DNA of 64,000 nt from Nothophaeocryptopus gaeumannii (GCA_031771865.1 JASISA010000027.1:186001-250000), one strand, 5' to 3'; positions 42,663 through 54,485 are shown, counted from the first letter of the stretch. The notes: generated by a model from the sequence alone, not told the origin. Translations and numbers: made by a program.

Positions 42663-44306
42663 AAGGCATCCAAAGAGTCTGCAGTCTTCAATCATCGCGA
42701 CGGCGACAGTGTGATCAGCTTCGGTGCGGGAAGCGAGACCGAAATTGCGCGGAGGGCGATCAAGGCGTGCCAGGACTGAGGTAGAACTCGACGTGGAAAG
42801 AGGGAAGATTTTATTGGAGCGTTCATTGTGTGCAGGGGGCAGACACTCTTGACGACTTGACGACCTTTCATATTGTTTGAAAGCGAAAGCGAAAGCGACT
42901 CGATTCACGAACAGCGATACATTTGTTGATGTTTTGTCGCATCCATCTTCGGGGTACGGACACTGGGATATATGGGCGGATTGAGCTCACTTCTCGCTGA
43001 GCTCCAGCAAGAAGGCGGATACGCCGCTGTTGTGAACAGCAGGCTTCATTGTAAACTGGTGGAAGCAGTACTGACTGCAATGTAATGAATTGGGAAATTA
43101 ACGCATCGGTCTGTGTCACGTCGTGTCTGATGATCGGTTTGCTGGATTTGGACTACGACTATAGCAATGCATCTGCTGTCACCTTTGCCGCCTATATCAA
43201 TTCGCCCTCCATCACTGATCGAATGTGATCTCACCAGCAATCTTCCCTCATCACTACCATCATGGCAGTGGCTTCCACATTGCCCTGGAGTTCATTCACA
43301 GTATACACTAATTTTCACAGCACTTGTATAAAACGCGTGTTGATCTCGATTTCTCCAGCCTCCCTATCCATCACAAAGTCACCAACCCAAGACGCGAATA
43401 ACGAAACACTGTCTCCACGCTCCTAGCAGTCAAATCGACTACGACGAGCAACCGCCACCTCCTCAACAACGATCTTGTTGAACCGAAATGGGAATTCGAT
43501 CCGACGACGACGGCTTCTGTTCCACTCCTACCCTCCGCGATTGACGCTTTCGCTGTGGGAGAGGGTTGCATGACTTGTACAGCTGGAGGATAGGTGCGCC
43601 GCTGATTGGAGGGCAATGGTATTGAGTACTATACGATACCATTATTTGATGGGGTGAGAATAGGCGCTTGACTCTGAAGCCACAGTAGCGAAGAACAACT
43701 TGACCTCTGGCCATTATATCCTACACATCAGACTGGACAATGCTCTCCTACCAACCCTCAGTCACACATCCCGAACATCAACTCCGGTTTCGATTCTTTT
43801 CAGAGTCGTCGACTCGGCAGCTCATACAAAGGCGATGGCATTGTTCAGATCGACTTGAGACTGACGTATCCAGCCCATGGTCGTCCATACTGGGGAAGGA
43901 GGAGGCGAGTATGCACCCTCCGAACGTCCGAGTGTCCTTTGCTGAAGCTTGAGGTCAATGCTTATCCATCTTGAAGACAAATTGATGCCCTAGGCTGGGC
44001 TTTAGGACTTGTGTCCTCGGACTCAGGGTTGCTCGTTCGATACGTAGATGCCAGGTCTTTGAAGTCGAGACTGGTGGCCTGTGTGAGAGGTGAATGGGAC
44101 GGGAGAATAAGTGCTGTGTGTGGTGCCTCAGGCTTGGAAGAATGCCGAAGAAAGGCCGAGATTACGCGCCTGCCGGAGAAGATGTCCCGACTTCAGCTTT
44201 CACACCCCTCCGTCAACAAACATTCAAGTTCTCATTCTTCCATCTTGACCATCACATCTACCTAATAGTAGCTGCAGCATGCAACATCTGGTGTACGTCT
44301 CGGACA
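42663..44306. other. Intergenic region, 1.6 kb
   Basis: Between palI and the Myb-like gene. Contains a GAAAGC triplicate at 42879-42896, a TATAAAA string near 43326 and a stop-bounded frame of about 60 codons ending near 43593 with no ATG. The frame of the Myb-like gene is open upstream to 44094. Nothing else recognised. Confidence 0.45.
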
Positions 44307-45332
44307 ATGCATTGGGCTTTTCCTGGCCTCAATGCGCTACGAAGCAATTTGGTCCTCCGCAAGCCATTATCGGAACGGTCATGTATCCTGCCAAGATGGC
44401 ACAGCAATCAGACTCGGTTAGCCAAAGGAACATCTCGAACTCCACTTCGTCGGTTCAGTGTAGAAGAAGACGAAACTATTTTCAGTCTCAGGAACGAGCA
44501 ATGGACGTATCCCAGGATCGCCGCTGAGCTTGGCCGTTCCAAGTGGAGCGTCTTCACGCGTTATCGCGTCGTGATAGCCTGGAGAGGAATAGATGCAGCA
44601 GAGGGTGGACTCACGCCACGAGCAAGAACCCCAAGCCCCACTGAGCTTGAGCAAGATCGAGTGATTCTGAGACTAAGGAGAGAAGGTCTGACCAGGGACC
44701 AAATCGCTTACGAATTGGGCATGAGCCTGAAACAGTTAGACTACCGACTTCTCAGAACTGTCGCCAGAAATACCGTAAGCTTGAAAAGCTCTCATGCATA
44801 TTCTTGGCATTCACTTCCCATGAGCAATGAAGTATTTGAGGAGGTGCGAAGCAGTCGAGAGAAAGGAGAGACATGGAGATCCATTGCACAGCAAAGGCAA
44901 ATGAACTCGACTACTCTGAGGACACAATACCAGACCAAGCTCACTAATGCAAAGGATCCGCCACCTGCTGCGACTGGACGGTGGACTTCAGAGGAAAAGA
45001 GCCGTGCGATTCATATGCTTGAGCATGAAGGCTCGTCTGTACAAGATGTTGCCGATGCAATATGTCGTAGCGTTCAATCCGTTCAAAACTGAAGGGCAGC
45101 ACAACGTCGCGAGAACCGGAGGAGCAACGCACCACCGGCCAGTGTGAGGCCGCCATACTCTTGCCATGAAGATGCCCAGCTTTTTGAGTTGGTTGAGAAG
45201 TATGGACGACGATGGATGCGCATATCCACGTTCATGCGAAACAGATCGCCTCAATCCCTCAGACGCCACTATGAGCATATCACATGCAAGCAAGACGTTC
45301 TTTCAGCCCAATCTCCGCACTGTGTGGAATGA
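44307..45332 (+). CDS. Myb/SANT multi-repeat protein interrupted by an in-frame TGA
   Basis: One frame runs from ATG 44307 (or 44094, open upstream) to TGA 45330, but a TGA at 45090-45092 splits it. Five helix-turn-helix repeats of Myb/SANT type can be seen: RRFSVEEDETIFSL..., TELEQDRVILRLRREG..., MSNEVFEEVRSSREKGETWR..., GRWTSEEKSRAIHMLEHEG..., and, after the TGA, YSCHEDAQLFELVEKYGRRW with LRRHYEHI. The TGA falls inside repeat 4 after RSVQSVQN and is followed by RAAQRREN, so CGA to TGA is the simplest explanation. The region after Met44307 (Arg-rich, SERSCILPRWHSNQTRLAKG) resembles a mitochondrial leader. DNA binding is inferred. The product is either truncated at 261 residues or requires readthrough. 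Confidence 0.65.
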
Positions 45333-45544
45333 TGAGGCAACGTTGTCAGATTCAAAGCAATGCTGAGCAAGACGATATCTGAGCCTACAGCGATCAAGCA
45401 GTCTCACCTGTACGCGTGCAGGCTACTAGCCTTTCCCTGCCATCTCTTCTTGCTATACCGTAGGGAACATGCCTTTGCTGTTAGTAGGTGATGGAAATCG
45501 ATGGTACACATCTCGCTCGATGATATCAACAGTTATGCCGTAGC

Positions 45545-48397
45545 ATGTGGAAGGGTCGACAAAGGACTCTACGAAACGCGGCAAACCGACGTGGAACCTG
45601 CGGGCGCGCCTTCCGTTCTGGAACAAGCTTTCACATGCAAGTCGCACCTTCCAACGGCTGCTCCCGCCGTCAACCGAACTGGAAACCGCTTTCTCGCAAC
45701 TTCACGTTCACACCTCAACATCAGTGCACGCACTTGCAAGTCGCTGTTGTTCGCACAAAAGACGACGTCAATTGTAACCTGCTGATGCCTGTACACCGCA
45801 CCAAACACATTGGCGCCGCCGCCAGAATACCCGCCAGTCGCCTGCCTCTCGGAACACCCGCCGTCGCCACCGAGACCCATCGCGCTTCATCTCGCAACAG
45901 CCAGCGTCACCCATCTGACCACGAGTCGACTTCCAACACCGACAGCACCATATACTCTGCCACCCAAGCCATGTCAGCATCAGAGATGTCCGACTTCGGC
46001 GAGTCCGCACTCGCGCGTGCAAACGCCGCAAAGAAGCTCCGCCAGCAGCAAGAACGCATCGAGCAAGCCGAAGCAGCATTGAACAATCCACCACTGCTGG
46101 AGAAGTCAAGGCCACTGTCACGCGGAAACCGCAAGCAGGTCTGGAACAGGTTCGACTACTACGAGCACTCTGACCGTGGAAGTGACGGCGGTGTCGAGGT
46201 GCGGGTCAACAAATACCCTGCTCCATCACGCGACACCTCACTCTCACGCTCCATGTCTTCAGTCTCGCAGCATGCCGGCCCCTTTGATGTGGATCACCGG
46301 GACTCGCTCGTTGACAATGCTGGCTTTCAGATGTACACCCGCCGCGGCGCTGCTCGTCGCACTGCCGAGACTGCTGCATATGGAGAGAAGGCTGAAGAGA
46401 AGCAACGCACTGTCGAGGCCAAGTCTGATGAGCACGAGATTCTCAAAGTATTCAAGCAGCCGCTGCCAGGACTCGAATACCTTGACACGCTATCTGGAGA
46501 CACCACTGGCAGTGTGCAGTTCGTGAAGCACTCGAATGGCGATGTATCTGCTCATATGTGGTCTGTGGAGCGCTTCAGTTGGAGCAATATCGGTCACTTC
46601 TCCAACATTCGCAAGAGGATTGAGGGTCAGCTGGCAAGTGAGCGTTTGAAGGGCGAGACTGCATGGCAGAAGCTGCAGCAGAACACACTGGCGTACTTTC
46701 GGGTCGTTGCTAAGCAGAGGGAAGCTACAGCCTTGGGACGACCATTTGGACAGAACGAGATCAAAGCTGCCTTGCCAGAGCCCATCACTGAAGACGCTGC
46801 GGCTATCCAAGGTGGGCCTGGGGCGGATGATACCTTGGCAGATCGCTTCAGCCAGGCTCGCGTCGACGACAAAGCTCGAGCTACTGCATTCTCTGCATAC
46901 AATCACCCTTACTTGCAGAACATTCCTCCAGAAGCCAGCCAGGGAACAATACATGCCTCAGCTTCCATCACCAGCCAGCAGGAGGACCCTTTTGCTTCAG
47001 ATAATCAGACGCTAGGCAACTTTGGCGCGTTTGATTGGCAACAGGCCTATGATTTGAAAGCGACACCTTCTTTCTCAGGTTATGCGCAACCAGCTCAGCA
47101 GGATGTTTCGTCAACAGTGGCCCGGCCCCAACTCTCGGCGACGCCCTCATTTGCTCAAGCCTCAAACGCAGCCACACGAGGCTCTACGGCAGCGCCATCT
47201 TTCGAGGACCTCAGTCAAATGGGCAATTGGCCTGGACTTGGCGCCGCCCCAAATACCAGACACGCTGTAGGACCGCAACCCAAGATACAATTTCATGCTC
47301 AGGAGAACGACCAGATGCGGATATCTTCTTCGCCACTGCCGTCAACACCAACTTCTCGCCCGAAGCCAGTAACTCCGCACTCCCGTGAGGTGCTACGGGA
47401 CAAGCTTGAGCAAATTTCTCACAATGCGTTGAAGCGAAGCCAGAGCCAGGCTAATATCCAGGCTCAACTGCAGGCTAATGCTCCGCGCACTGTACTCAAT
47501 GATCCTTATCGCCAGAATGAGCAGAGCCAATATAGCCAGGCGATGCAGCAGTCGTTCGTCCAGCCAGCTCTGCATCCATTTCAGATGGTAGTTCGAAAGC
47601 CATACACTCAGGAAGAGTTCGAAGAGCTTTGCGCTGGCTGGGAGGACACCCAACCTCGTGTTGATCGCAAGACCAGTGCTCTCACATTGGGCAGTGTTCC
47701 AGACGTCGATGTTCATCCAGCTTCTGCACAGCGAGGTCTTGCAACCACTCAGTCGTACCCAGCTCTACCCCTGTTCCAGCCGCCCAAGACCAAGAAGTTG
47801 AATTATGACGAGGAGCTACACGACTGGTGGACTTCCGGCAGCAAGTTCGCTCGCCAAGAGGAGCTGTTCAACACTATCATGTCGAGCGCTAAGCAGACTG
47901 CGCTTCGCTCTTCGAGTCTGGGCGTTGCCTCTGGTACTCCCACCGCACGACCTCGACTAATAGCTCCTCCTACACTCACGTCGACACCTCCATCTCTCCA
48001 AACCCCGAAGTACAATGAGCCTTTAAACCGCGCCCTCATTTCGGTATACGAGAACCTCGCCTCATACGTTCAAGGTCCTGCCAATCAGCGCCGCGATTAT
48101 TGGTCTCACTGGAGCCAGCCAGCAGAGTGGTGCATCGATCGTGGCCCAGATGGCAACAACTCTTTCTTCGACAGCGCTTGGGGACAGCCACCGGCTCGAG
48201 TTGGTAGGGATCCTAGGTACAGAGCCCTGCCTGGTGAGCTGAAGTTTGGCGGATTCTCGCCTCAGCATACCATGACTGTCGGTAGCCCTTCTGGGAGTAT
48301 GTCGAGTGGGTATGGAGGATTGGGTGGTCTTGGTATGGGTATGGGATTGGGCATGTCGATGAGTGGTGGTGGTAGGATGGGGTATGGACGGTACTAG
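45545..48397 (+). CDS. Large low-complexity fungal protein of unknown function
   Basis: Open frame of 950 codons, ATG at 45545; later in-frame ATGs at 45785 and 45971 are possible starts, and the latter (MSASEMSDFGESALARANAA) begins the part that looks conserved. A short coiled coil (AAKKLRQQQERIEQAEAALN) is followed by a folded-looking block with FKQPLPGLEYLDTLSGDTTG and SAHMWSVERFSWSNIGHFSN, a long Gln/Ser/Pro-rich middle, and a second block near the end with RRDYWSHWSQPAEWCIDRGP and SAWGQPPARVGRDPRYRALP. The C-terminus is Gly/Met-rich. I know no assigned function and see no membrane segment. The composition suggests a scaffold or RNP-type protein, which is only a guess. Confidence 0.8.
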   Translation: MWKGRQRTLRNAANRRGTCGRAFRSGTSFHMQVAPSNGCSRRQPNWKPLSRNFTFTPQHQCTHLQVAVVRTKDDVNCNLLMPVHRTKHIGAAARIPASRLPLGTPAVATETHRASSRNSQRHPSDHESTSNTDSTIYSATQAMSASEMSDFGESALARANAAKKLRQQQERIEQAEAALNNPPLLEKSRPLSRGNRKQVWNRFDYYEHSDRGSDGGVEVRVNKYPAPSRDTSLSRSMSSVSQHAGPFDVDHRDSLVDNAGFQMYTRRGAARRTAETAAYGEKAEEKQRTVEAKSDEHEILKVFKQPLPGLEYLDTLSGDTTGSVQFVKHSNGDVSAHMWSVERFSWSNIGHFSNIRKRIEGQLASERLKGETAWQKLQQNTLAYFRVVAKQREATALGRPFGQNEIKAALPEPITEDAAAIQGGPGADDTLADRFSQARVDDKARATAFSAYNHPYLQNIPPEASQGTIHASASITSQQEDPFASDNQTLGNFGAFDWQQAYDLKATPSFSGYAQPAQQDVSSTVARPQLSATPSFAQASNAATRGSTAAPSFEDLSQMGNWPGLGAAPNTRHAVGPQPKIQFHAQENDQMRISSSPLPSTPTSRPKPVTPHSREVLRDKLEQISHNALKRSQSQANIQAQLQANAPRTVLNDPYRQNEQSQYSQAMQQSFVQPALHPFQMVVRKPYTQEEFEELCAGWEDTQPRVDRKTSALTLGSVPDVDVHPASAQRGLATTQSYPALPLFQPPKTKKLNYDEELHDWWTSGSKFARQEELFNTIMSSAKQTALRSSSLGVASGTPTARPRLIAPPTLTSTPPSLQTPKYNEPLNRALISVYENLASYVQGPANQRRDYWSHWSQPAEWCIDRGPDGNNSFFDSAWGQPPARVGRDPRYRALPGELKFGGFSPQHTMTVGSPSGSMSSGYGGLGGLGMGMGLGMSMSGGGRMGYGRY
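48305..48395 (+). repeat. Gly/Met-rich coding repeat
   Basis: Repeated GGNATGGG-like units at the end of the large gene encode an alternating Gly-Leu/Gly-Met tail. Confidence 0.6.
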
Positions 48398-49868
48398 AAA
48401 GCAGGTGTGTGCGTTAATACTGAAGTGCTGTAAAAATCACTTGAAGGCGAAGTGGCAATAATGATGATGGAGCCCCGGAAGCAAGACTGCTAGACTCAGC
48501 TTGCATGGCATGGCGCTTCCTGCGAACGACGTTTCGATGAACCAGCACGAGCTTCGAACGCTCGGAAAAGCATGGGATGACAATAGTAATACTAATATGT
48601 ATAAAATCCGTGAAGCCAAAAGAGAACGGATTCCATTGTTAGTCCTGTCAGCCGCACGTCGGAATTAATTTGTGATTTGCCAGTATTCAGGTCGATCCGA
48701 TGTCCGTGCGCATCTTCATGTGAACGGCTCCCTGTTGCCGCAGGACAGCAACAGCAGCAACTACTTCTTCGCATGTACATCGAATTCGATCTTCACGAGT
48801 GCTGCTTACTGATACATTCTGCCCTATGGTGCTAAAGCCATTGACTACTGCTACGCCAAGGCTCCAGACGGCGACTACGATGATTGCGGCATATCATCGG
48901 CAGTGCGATGGTGTCGAAACAGGGCGTCTCGAATGTTCCTTTGTCGTTTGTTCCGATTGATCTAGTGTTTGTGAGTGAGTGTCATCCCCGCCTCTCACAA
49001 TGCAGTCGCAGTATATCGTGCAGGCATTGACTTTAATTTTTGAAAAAGAAGTGCAGCATTTCGGCGATTATATTTGGCGGTCGTGGGAAGTGGTGATGGC
49101 AGATGTATATACCTTGAATCCTATGAATCCCACTTGGGATTTTTAGCTGATGTCTCCCTCTTGATAGTCCTTGCCAGTTTGGGAATGCGAATGGGACATG
49201 CATTGGGACTGATGTTTATACATGTACTGCGGTAAGTGGCTACGCGAAGGCATTTGACGGGAAGGGGGAAAGGAGGAGTTGAGGCTGACTTGGACAGGAT
49301 CATCCATGTCTGGTAGTAAACAACGGCTGCATCGTTGTTTGAAAGCTGAACGCGTTGGCGCATTGTTCATGAGCCTGGTCGTGGGGCAAGGTAGGATCGG
49401 GCCTGAAGCACCGGACACAACTTTCGAAATGATATGACATACTTCTGAATTCAACTTTCGCTCTAAATCCGGAGTTCATGTCACTGTGGAAAAGAAGAAT
49501 ACTCTTTACCATCTCCCCAAAACGATCCCTCAGCCCCCACAGCTTGGATCTCGTCCGGATCGTCCTAGTCCTTCCCGTTCTCCGCCGCCATTCTCAGCTT
49601 CTTCCTCTGGTAGACATCAATCTTCTTCGAGTCCTCCTTTCCCTGATTGTAGAGCTCTCAGTCGTTGACGTGAATTTTCCGCTTTCTAGCGCTGTAGAGC
49701 TTAATGCCTTGGTCTTCCAAGTAGTCTTCCGCGATCTTCTTTGCGGTCTCGCGAAATTGGATGAGCTGCATATGTCACTTCCACTTAGGCTCGGGGTCAG
49801 CTTCGGCTTCAGGTTCGGTGGTTGCGGCTCTGTCGGTGATTCTGGGTCCGCTGTTGTTGTTGTTGGCG
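48398..49868. other. Intergenic region, 1.5 kb
   Basis: Between two 3' ends (large protein on plus, DUF2786 gene on minus). Minus-strand frames at 49121-49512 overlap one another and have no motif; the plus frame at 49478-49876 is opposite the DUF2786 tail. No gene called. Confidence 0.5.
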
Positions 49869-51553
49869 TTAATTGAGGCAGGAGATGGACTTGGTGCTGG
49901 AGAAGGAAGTCCCCAGGCGAGACCTTTCAACATCGATGTGGACACCATTGACGGGCTGGCGATTCGGGTCTTCCGCAGGTCGAATGGCAGATTTTGGATG
50001 GGTAGGATCGCGATCTTTCGCGAAGTCGGCGTTGTCGTCGTGGAAGTCAGCTTCGACGTAGTCGCGGATTTCCACGTCGTAGGCGTTCTCGAGACCTCGT
50101 CCGACTTGCGTGGCTCCACAGGCTTCGGAGGCATGGTCTTCAGCCTGGCCAGCAGCTCCAAGAGGCAAGGCTTGCACCTCAGTGTCTTCGTCGTCCGCAT
50201 CCTCGGCGAGATCGATGACAGCCGCTGCGAGAGGGGGGCGAACAACATTGGCATCGTTAGGTATGACCGGCTGAGCCAAGCGACCCAGCTCAGCCTGTCT
50301 GCGTCGCTTTTCGGCCTTCTCTTTGGCTGCCGCGGCGTCCTTCTCAGCTTTCTTCGCAACCGCTTCTTCGGCCTTCTTCTCCCGCTTCGCTCGAGCGTAG
50401 AGCTCTCGCGAAGCGCCAAGACAGTAGTCATTCTTTCCAGAGATGCCCTTGCACGTCCGAGCCCACTCGACAATCAAATTATAGATATACTCAAACCCTC
50501 GAGCGGCACTTGCTGTGTTGTCGGCAATCCCATAGAAGGTGACTGCAAAAGACGTTCGAGATGAAGTCGTGTAGCTCTTGGTATCAAAGAACGTCTCGAT
50601 AGCAGAAAGAAGCGTGCCCATGTAATTGTTCTGCATCACGGGCTTGCTTCTGTCTCCGTCGTTACGAGCAAGCTTCACGATGCTCTTGCTGCCATAGAGT
50701 TTCTGTCCATCCGGCGACTCGTTGGCGAGAACTTCTGCTTGGGTGACATTGTATTGCTTCATCATCTTTGACGCAGCCATCAGAGCATTCTTGGCCTCGC
50801 CTTCTGGAGTAGTTCTGTGGTTTGCACGTTGCAAGCACTTCTTCATGCGTTCCAGAACTCTTTGGTCAACGTGAGCTGCAATTTTAGTCGGCTGGTCATC
50901 GGCCAATTCGTGAATGATAGCCTTTCACGCCGGATTAGCATTGAAAGTGGTTCTCGGGACTAGTCATAACTTACCTTGTACAGCGGAGGCGTTAGGGGTT
51001 TTGCTTTGGGTGCAGGCCTCACAGGCTCTTTAGCAGGCGGTGGTGTTGGCACCTTGGGTGCTGGTTTTGGCTTTGACTGAGCTGCAGGCTGCTTCGCCAG
51101 GGTAGGAGGGGGAGTAAAGCAGGATGGGGTTATGGGCTGAAATGATGATGTGAGCGGTGTCACTGAAGCCGTCGTGGTGCTTGAATGCGCTGTTGACGGA
51201 GTTCTTGCATAACGGAATGTGCTTGGCTGTGGCGTGGGCTGAGAAGCCGGCTGTGTTGGCGATCGATGCTCCGGTCGGGTTGAGAGCTTATGTGACGTCT
51301 GTGAGTTTGACGATGGATTTGAGCTGGCGGCAGATCAGTTGATCACCGTATTGCGAATATTCGAATCTGGTGTACGGCGAAAAGTCTGGAGCTCGGCTTT
51401 TGCACCATCGCGACGCTCGCGCAGATGTCGGATTCTCTCCTGTCGAGCTCTCTCCTCCTTGACTTGAGCTTCGAGTTCCTCTACCTCACGCAGAAGGAGC
51501 TCTTCTTCGGCAGCGCCGTCGGGTCTATTCATGATGGAGTCGTCGTGAGCCAT
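49869..51553 (-). CDS. DUF2786 domain protein
   Basis: Three exons: 51553-51347, 51298-50975 and 50921-49869, with introns of 48 and 53 nt, all phase 0; 527 residues. Exon 1 encodes a coiled coil (EEELLLREVEELEAQVKEER). Exon 2 is Pro/Ser/Thr/Gln-rich, with several AKEPVRPAPKAK-like strings. Exon 3 starts with AIIHELADDQPTKIAAHVDQ and carries the DUF2786 block RVLERMKKCLQRANHRTTPE through MMKQYNVTQAEV (about 195-245), then a partner domain with FFDTKSYTTSSRTSFAVTFYG and a long Lys/Glu/Ala helix. The biochemical role of DUF2786 is unknown; in bacteria and fungi it recurs in nucleic-acid-associated contexts. The first intron has a weak GTGATC donor, so the exon 1-2 join is the least certain point. 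An upstream in-frame ATG exists at 51565. Confidence 0.78.
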
Positions 51554-52382
51554 GGCGCTCACCATGTTCTTCGTGACAACTCAGTGCAGTGTGGTTTGTC
51601 TGTGTGGATGTCGTGAGGTAATGTGCCAGTCCAGGAAGAGTGTTCTCGTTGTGACGATTGAGCAGATATGAGAGACAGACGGACGAAAGCTCATAGAATG
51701 AAAACATACGACGCGCGCACGGACTCTCGCACATGCATCGTGATTCCGGTCAGTAAAGTCTCAGACACGTGATGTTCATATGCTTCTTTGCAGCATCCAG
51801 GGTCCATTTGAGTGGCCAGTCTCGTGTGTCACATGCAATGCACATACGGAAAGGAGAGGCACTGTAAGACAGCTCGTGCTGGATGAGCTTCGTCTCACTC
51901 GTTCCCGTATTAAGCAGACGTGTGCCGGCTGGCCTCATCTCAATTCTCACATTAAGCATTATCTGTCCTCGCATCATGGTATGTCTTTACAAGCACAAAC
52001 CCCCCAAGCGTCCCTCCGCATTCCTCCCTTTCTCACATGCTCGTGCACACATGCAGCAGCAGCATATATTCCGTTCCATTCGAAGCTCATGCCGACTCGA
52101 ACTGCGAGCCATATGCCATTGCCAATCAGTCATGCCCGCTTCTTCGCTCTCCTATTATGCATGATGCTCGTAGTATCCGTGATGGTGCTTTTGTGTATAT
52201 ATCCGCCGGAAAACGCCTGGGTGCCCTCGTGAGGATACCACTTCTTCTTCCCATATCGTACAAGTTCAGATGTTGCTGTGCCCCTCTTTGCTGAAGCACG
52301 GATGCTTCTGCGGCGGTCGTCTGTTCGTACAGTTACAAATGTGTATAAGGCTCTCTTGCTCGGAGCTAATGGTGTTTTGAGT
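51554..52382. other. Promoter region of the DUF2786 gene
   Basis: About 830 bp between the DUF2786 start and the Sec2 stop, both on the minus strand. Frames at 51780-52294 overlap each other and show no motif. Confidence 0.5.
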
Positions 52383-54485
52383 CTAGCTGCCGCCGTTCGT
52401 AGCCTCCATAGCCTTCACGCGAGCTAGGACGGATGAGTTCTTCCGCTCGTGTTGAGGCTGTGGCGGAACATCGACCGAGAGTCGGGCGGGTGATGCAGCT
52501 CTGGATGTTTGCAGCAATGTTGCAGATGCTGCCCCATCTTGAGGATCTGCTTCCGCTTTCGACTTCTCGAGAGCTGACTCTGGCTTAGCGTCGGTAAGTT
52601 CCTCGTCCTCCTGCTCAGCGGCCGGCGTAATAGCCTCGCCGAGCTTCTCACTCGCGTCCTCAAAGGGTGTCGAGGGTGCTGCATCCTCCGCCCCGTCGCC
52701 AGCTTGGGAGTCAAGCTCATGTCGCAGCTGAGTATCAGCCTCGATCGCAGAGTCCTCGTCCCCAGCGTTCGCCTCTGGCGTCGCAGGCTCCTTCTTTTGC
52801 AGCTCAGGGTTGGACACAAACGCTGCCGTCTTGGACATGCCGACAATGGCCTGCGCGATGCTGACAGGCCCGTCTTCAAAGACTTCGCCGTTCTCCTGCT
52901 TCACAGCCAAGCGGTTGCCATCTTTCACTTGCCCTTCAGGAATGCTCTCCAAACTTTCGCGGCTGCTCTTCACACCAACAGCAGAGCTGGGCGTCGCATC
53001 ATTGTTCTTTTGGAAGCCATGCAGGCAAGGCACAACACCCCCGCCAAGCCTTGCCCAAAACATGCGCTCGCGAAGCCTGACGCTCTCCTCCCAGGCAGAC
53101 TTCTGGTCGTCTTCAGAATCGCACTTCCAATGACCGTCTCGGACCATTCTAAGAAAGCCAACGAAGTCGCAACTCGCCCTCAATCTTGCAACACAGTAGT
53201 CGCAGAGAGGTTTGGAGACGTTGTCCTCCTCGGATGTCCGAAATCGGAATCTCCGAACGTATGGCTCGTTCCTCCTGCTCTCACCACAGAGCGTACATGC
53301 AAAGTAATGCTTGTTCTGCGGGTAAGGCTCGACAGCGAGACTGCCGTGCAGAAGTGCCCCGATGACTGTTCTCCTGCTCAAAAACGACAATCCAGGTGCC
53401 AGATCCAACCTTAGCGTTGGCTCAATGTCTTCGGTCAAAACACGCTTATAAAACTTGCTCTCTTTCAGCGGAGGTACTGTCGCGAAGGTGTTGTTGCCAG
53501 AAGTCGGGCTGGAGTTGAAGGAGAAGGAGCCAGGCAGGTTGGGCGATGAAGAAGACGCCGCTGAAACGGCTGCGGAAGAATGCGAGTATGGTCCGAGAGG
53601 TGCGGTGTTGTTGCTGCTCGATCGGGAGTGCGCGCCCATACGTCGAGCTAGGAGTAACAAATCTTGGAAGTCGGTGAATGCGGATATGTCGCTTCTCAGC
53701 ACTGGTGATATCAGCTGTGAGAAGTGCAATGGGTGCTCCGCAGACATCTCGGGAATGTTCTGCGTAGTCGGCGAAATCTGGAGCGCATCGAACACTGCGG
53801 CTTGTGTCGTAATCGGCGTTGATGGCATGCTGGAATCTCGCGCCGGTTGAGATTCACTCTGCAGCTTCTCCATGGTCGACTTGAGATCCTGAAGTTGCTC
53901 CTGCTGGGAAGCTAGCAGCATCTCGGTATTCTGCAATTGACCTCTCAACTGCGCATTCCTCTTCTCCACAGCTTCGGTATCCTTTCTCGCGGCAGCCACC
54001 ATCGTATTCGCCTCTTCAAAGAGCGCGCTGGTCAAGTTCTCCAACTCGCCCTCCGTTTGCTTCTTAGCCTTCTCCGCAGCGTCTCTCGCGGCACGTTCAG
54101 TCGCCAACTCCTGCCTCAACTTCGCAATTGTCTTATCGACGTCCGCCTTCTTCACCAACACCCCATCCGTCACCATCTCATCATAACTCCTCTTCTCAGC
54201 CTCAAATTTCGTCGCATTCTGTCGCGCCTGTTCTAACTCGTGTCGCGTCTGTTGCAATGAATCATCCAGGTTCGTCTGATAATTAATAGCATTCACCAGT
54301 TTCGTGCTCAACATGGAAACTTCCGCGCTCAAGTCCGGTTTATACGCCGGATCGCTTGCGCCATTCGTCTTCTCATCGCTGCTGTTGTCGGAGGGCCTTT
54401 GCACCGGTGGCGAAGGCGTCCGAGTATCCATAATGCGTGTGTCCATTGCGTGAGCGGGTATCTGCGGACCGGCGACAGCAGCCAT
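52383..54485 (-). CDS. SEC2: Sec2-type guanine nucleotide exchange factor for the exocytic Rab
   Basis: Intronless, 700 residues from ATG 54485. A long parallel coiled coil covers about residues 55-210; within it, ELENLTSALFEEANTMVAAA (about 147-166) is the Sec2p/Rabin8 signature (PF06428) that opens the nucleotide pocket of Sec4/Rab8. The middle contains a zinc-finger-like set (FACTLCGESRRN and PLCDYCVARLRASCDFVGFL) and a long fungal-specific domain that includes FLSRRTVIGALLHGSLAVEP; the C-terminus is acidic and disordered. Yeast Sec2 activates Sec4 on secretory vesicles on the way to the bud; in hyphae the equivalent works at the tip. It is about the usual length for filamentous fungi. Confidence 0.92.
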   Translation of the reverse strand: MAAVAGPQIPAHAMDTRIMDTRTPSPPVQRPSDNSSDEKTNGASDPAYKPDLSAEVSMLSTKLVNAINYQTNLDDSLQQTRHELEQARQNATKFEAEKRSYDEMVTDGVLVKKADVDKTIAKLRQELATERAARDAAEKAKKQTEGELENLTSALFEEANTMVAAARKDTEAVEKRNAQLRGQLQNTEMLLASQQEQLQDLKSTMEKLQSESQPARDSSMPSTPITTQAAVFDALQISPTTQNIPEMSAEHPLHFSQLISPVLRSDISAFTDFQDLLLLARRMGAHSRSSSNNTAPLGPYSHSSAAVSAASSSSPNLPGSFSFNSSPTSGNNTFATVPPLKESKFYKRVLTEDIEPTLRLDLAPGLSFLSRRTVIGALLHGSLAVEPYPQNKHYFACTLCGESRRNEPYVRRFRFRTSEEDNVSKPLCDYCVARLRASCDFVGFLRMVRDGHWKCDSEDDQKSAWEESVRLRERMFWARLGGGVVPCLHGFQKNNDATPSSAVGVKSSRESLESIPEGQVKDGNRLAVKQENGEVFEDGPVSIAQAIVGMSKTAAFVSNPELQKKEPATPEANAGDEDSAIEADTQLRHELDSQAGDGAEDAAPSTPFEDASEKLGEAITPAAEQEDEELTDAKPESALEKSKAEADPQDGAASATLLQTSRAASPARLSVDVPPQPQHERKNSSVLARVKAMEATNGGS

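Noticed and set aside
43380..43593. Stop-bounded 60-codon plus frame ending in CMTCTAGG
   Set aside because: No ATG, no acceptor that I trust and no motif; could be a last exon but unsupported.
49775..50473. 232-codon minus-strand frame
   Set aside because: Out-of-frame shadow of DUF2786 exon 3, produced by its Lys/Glu/Ala bias.
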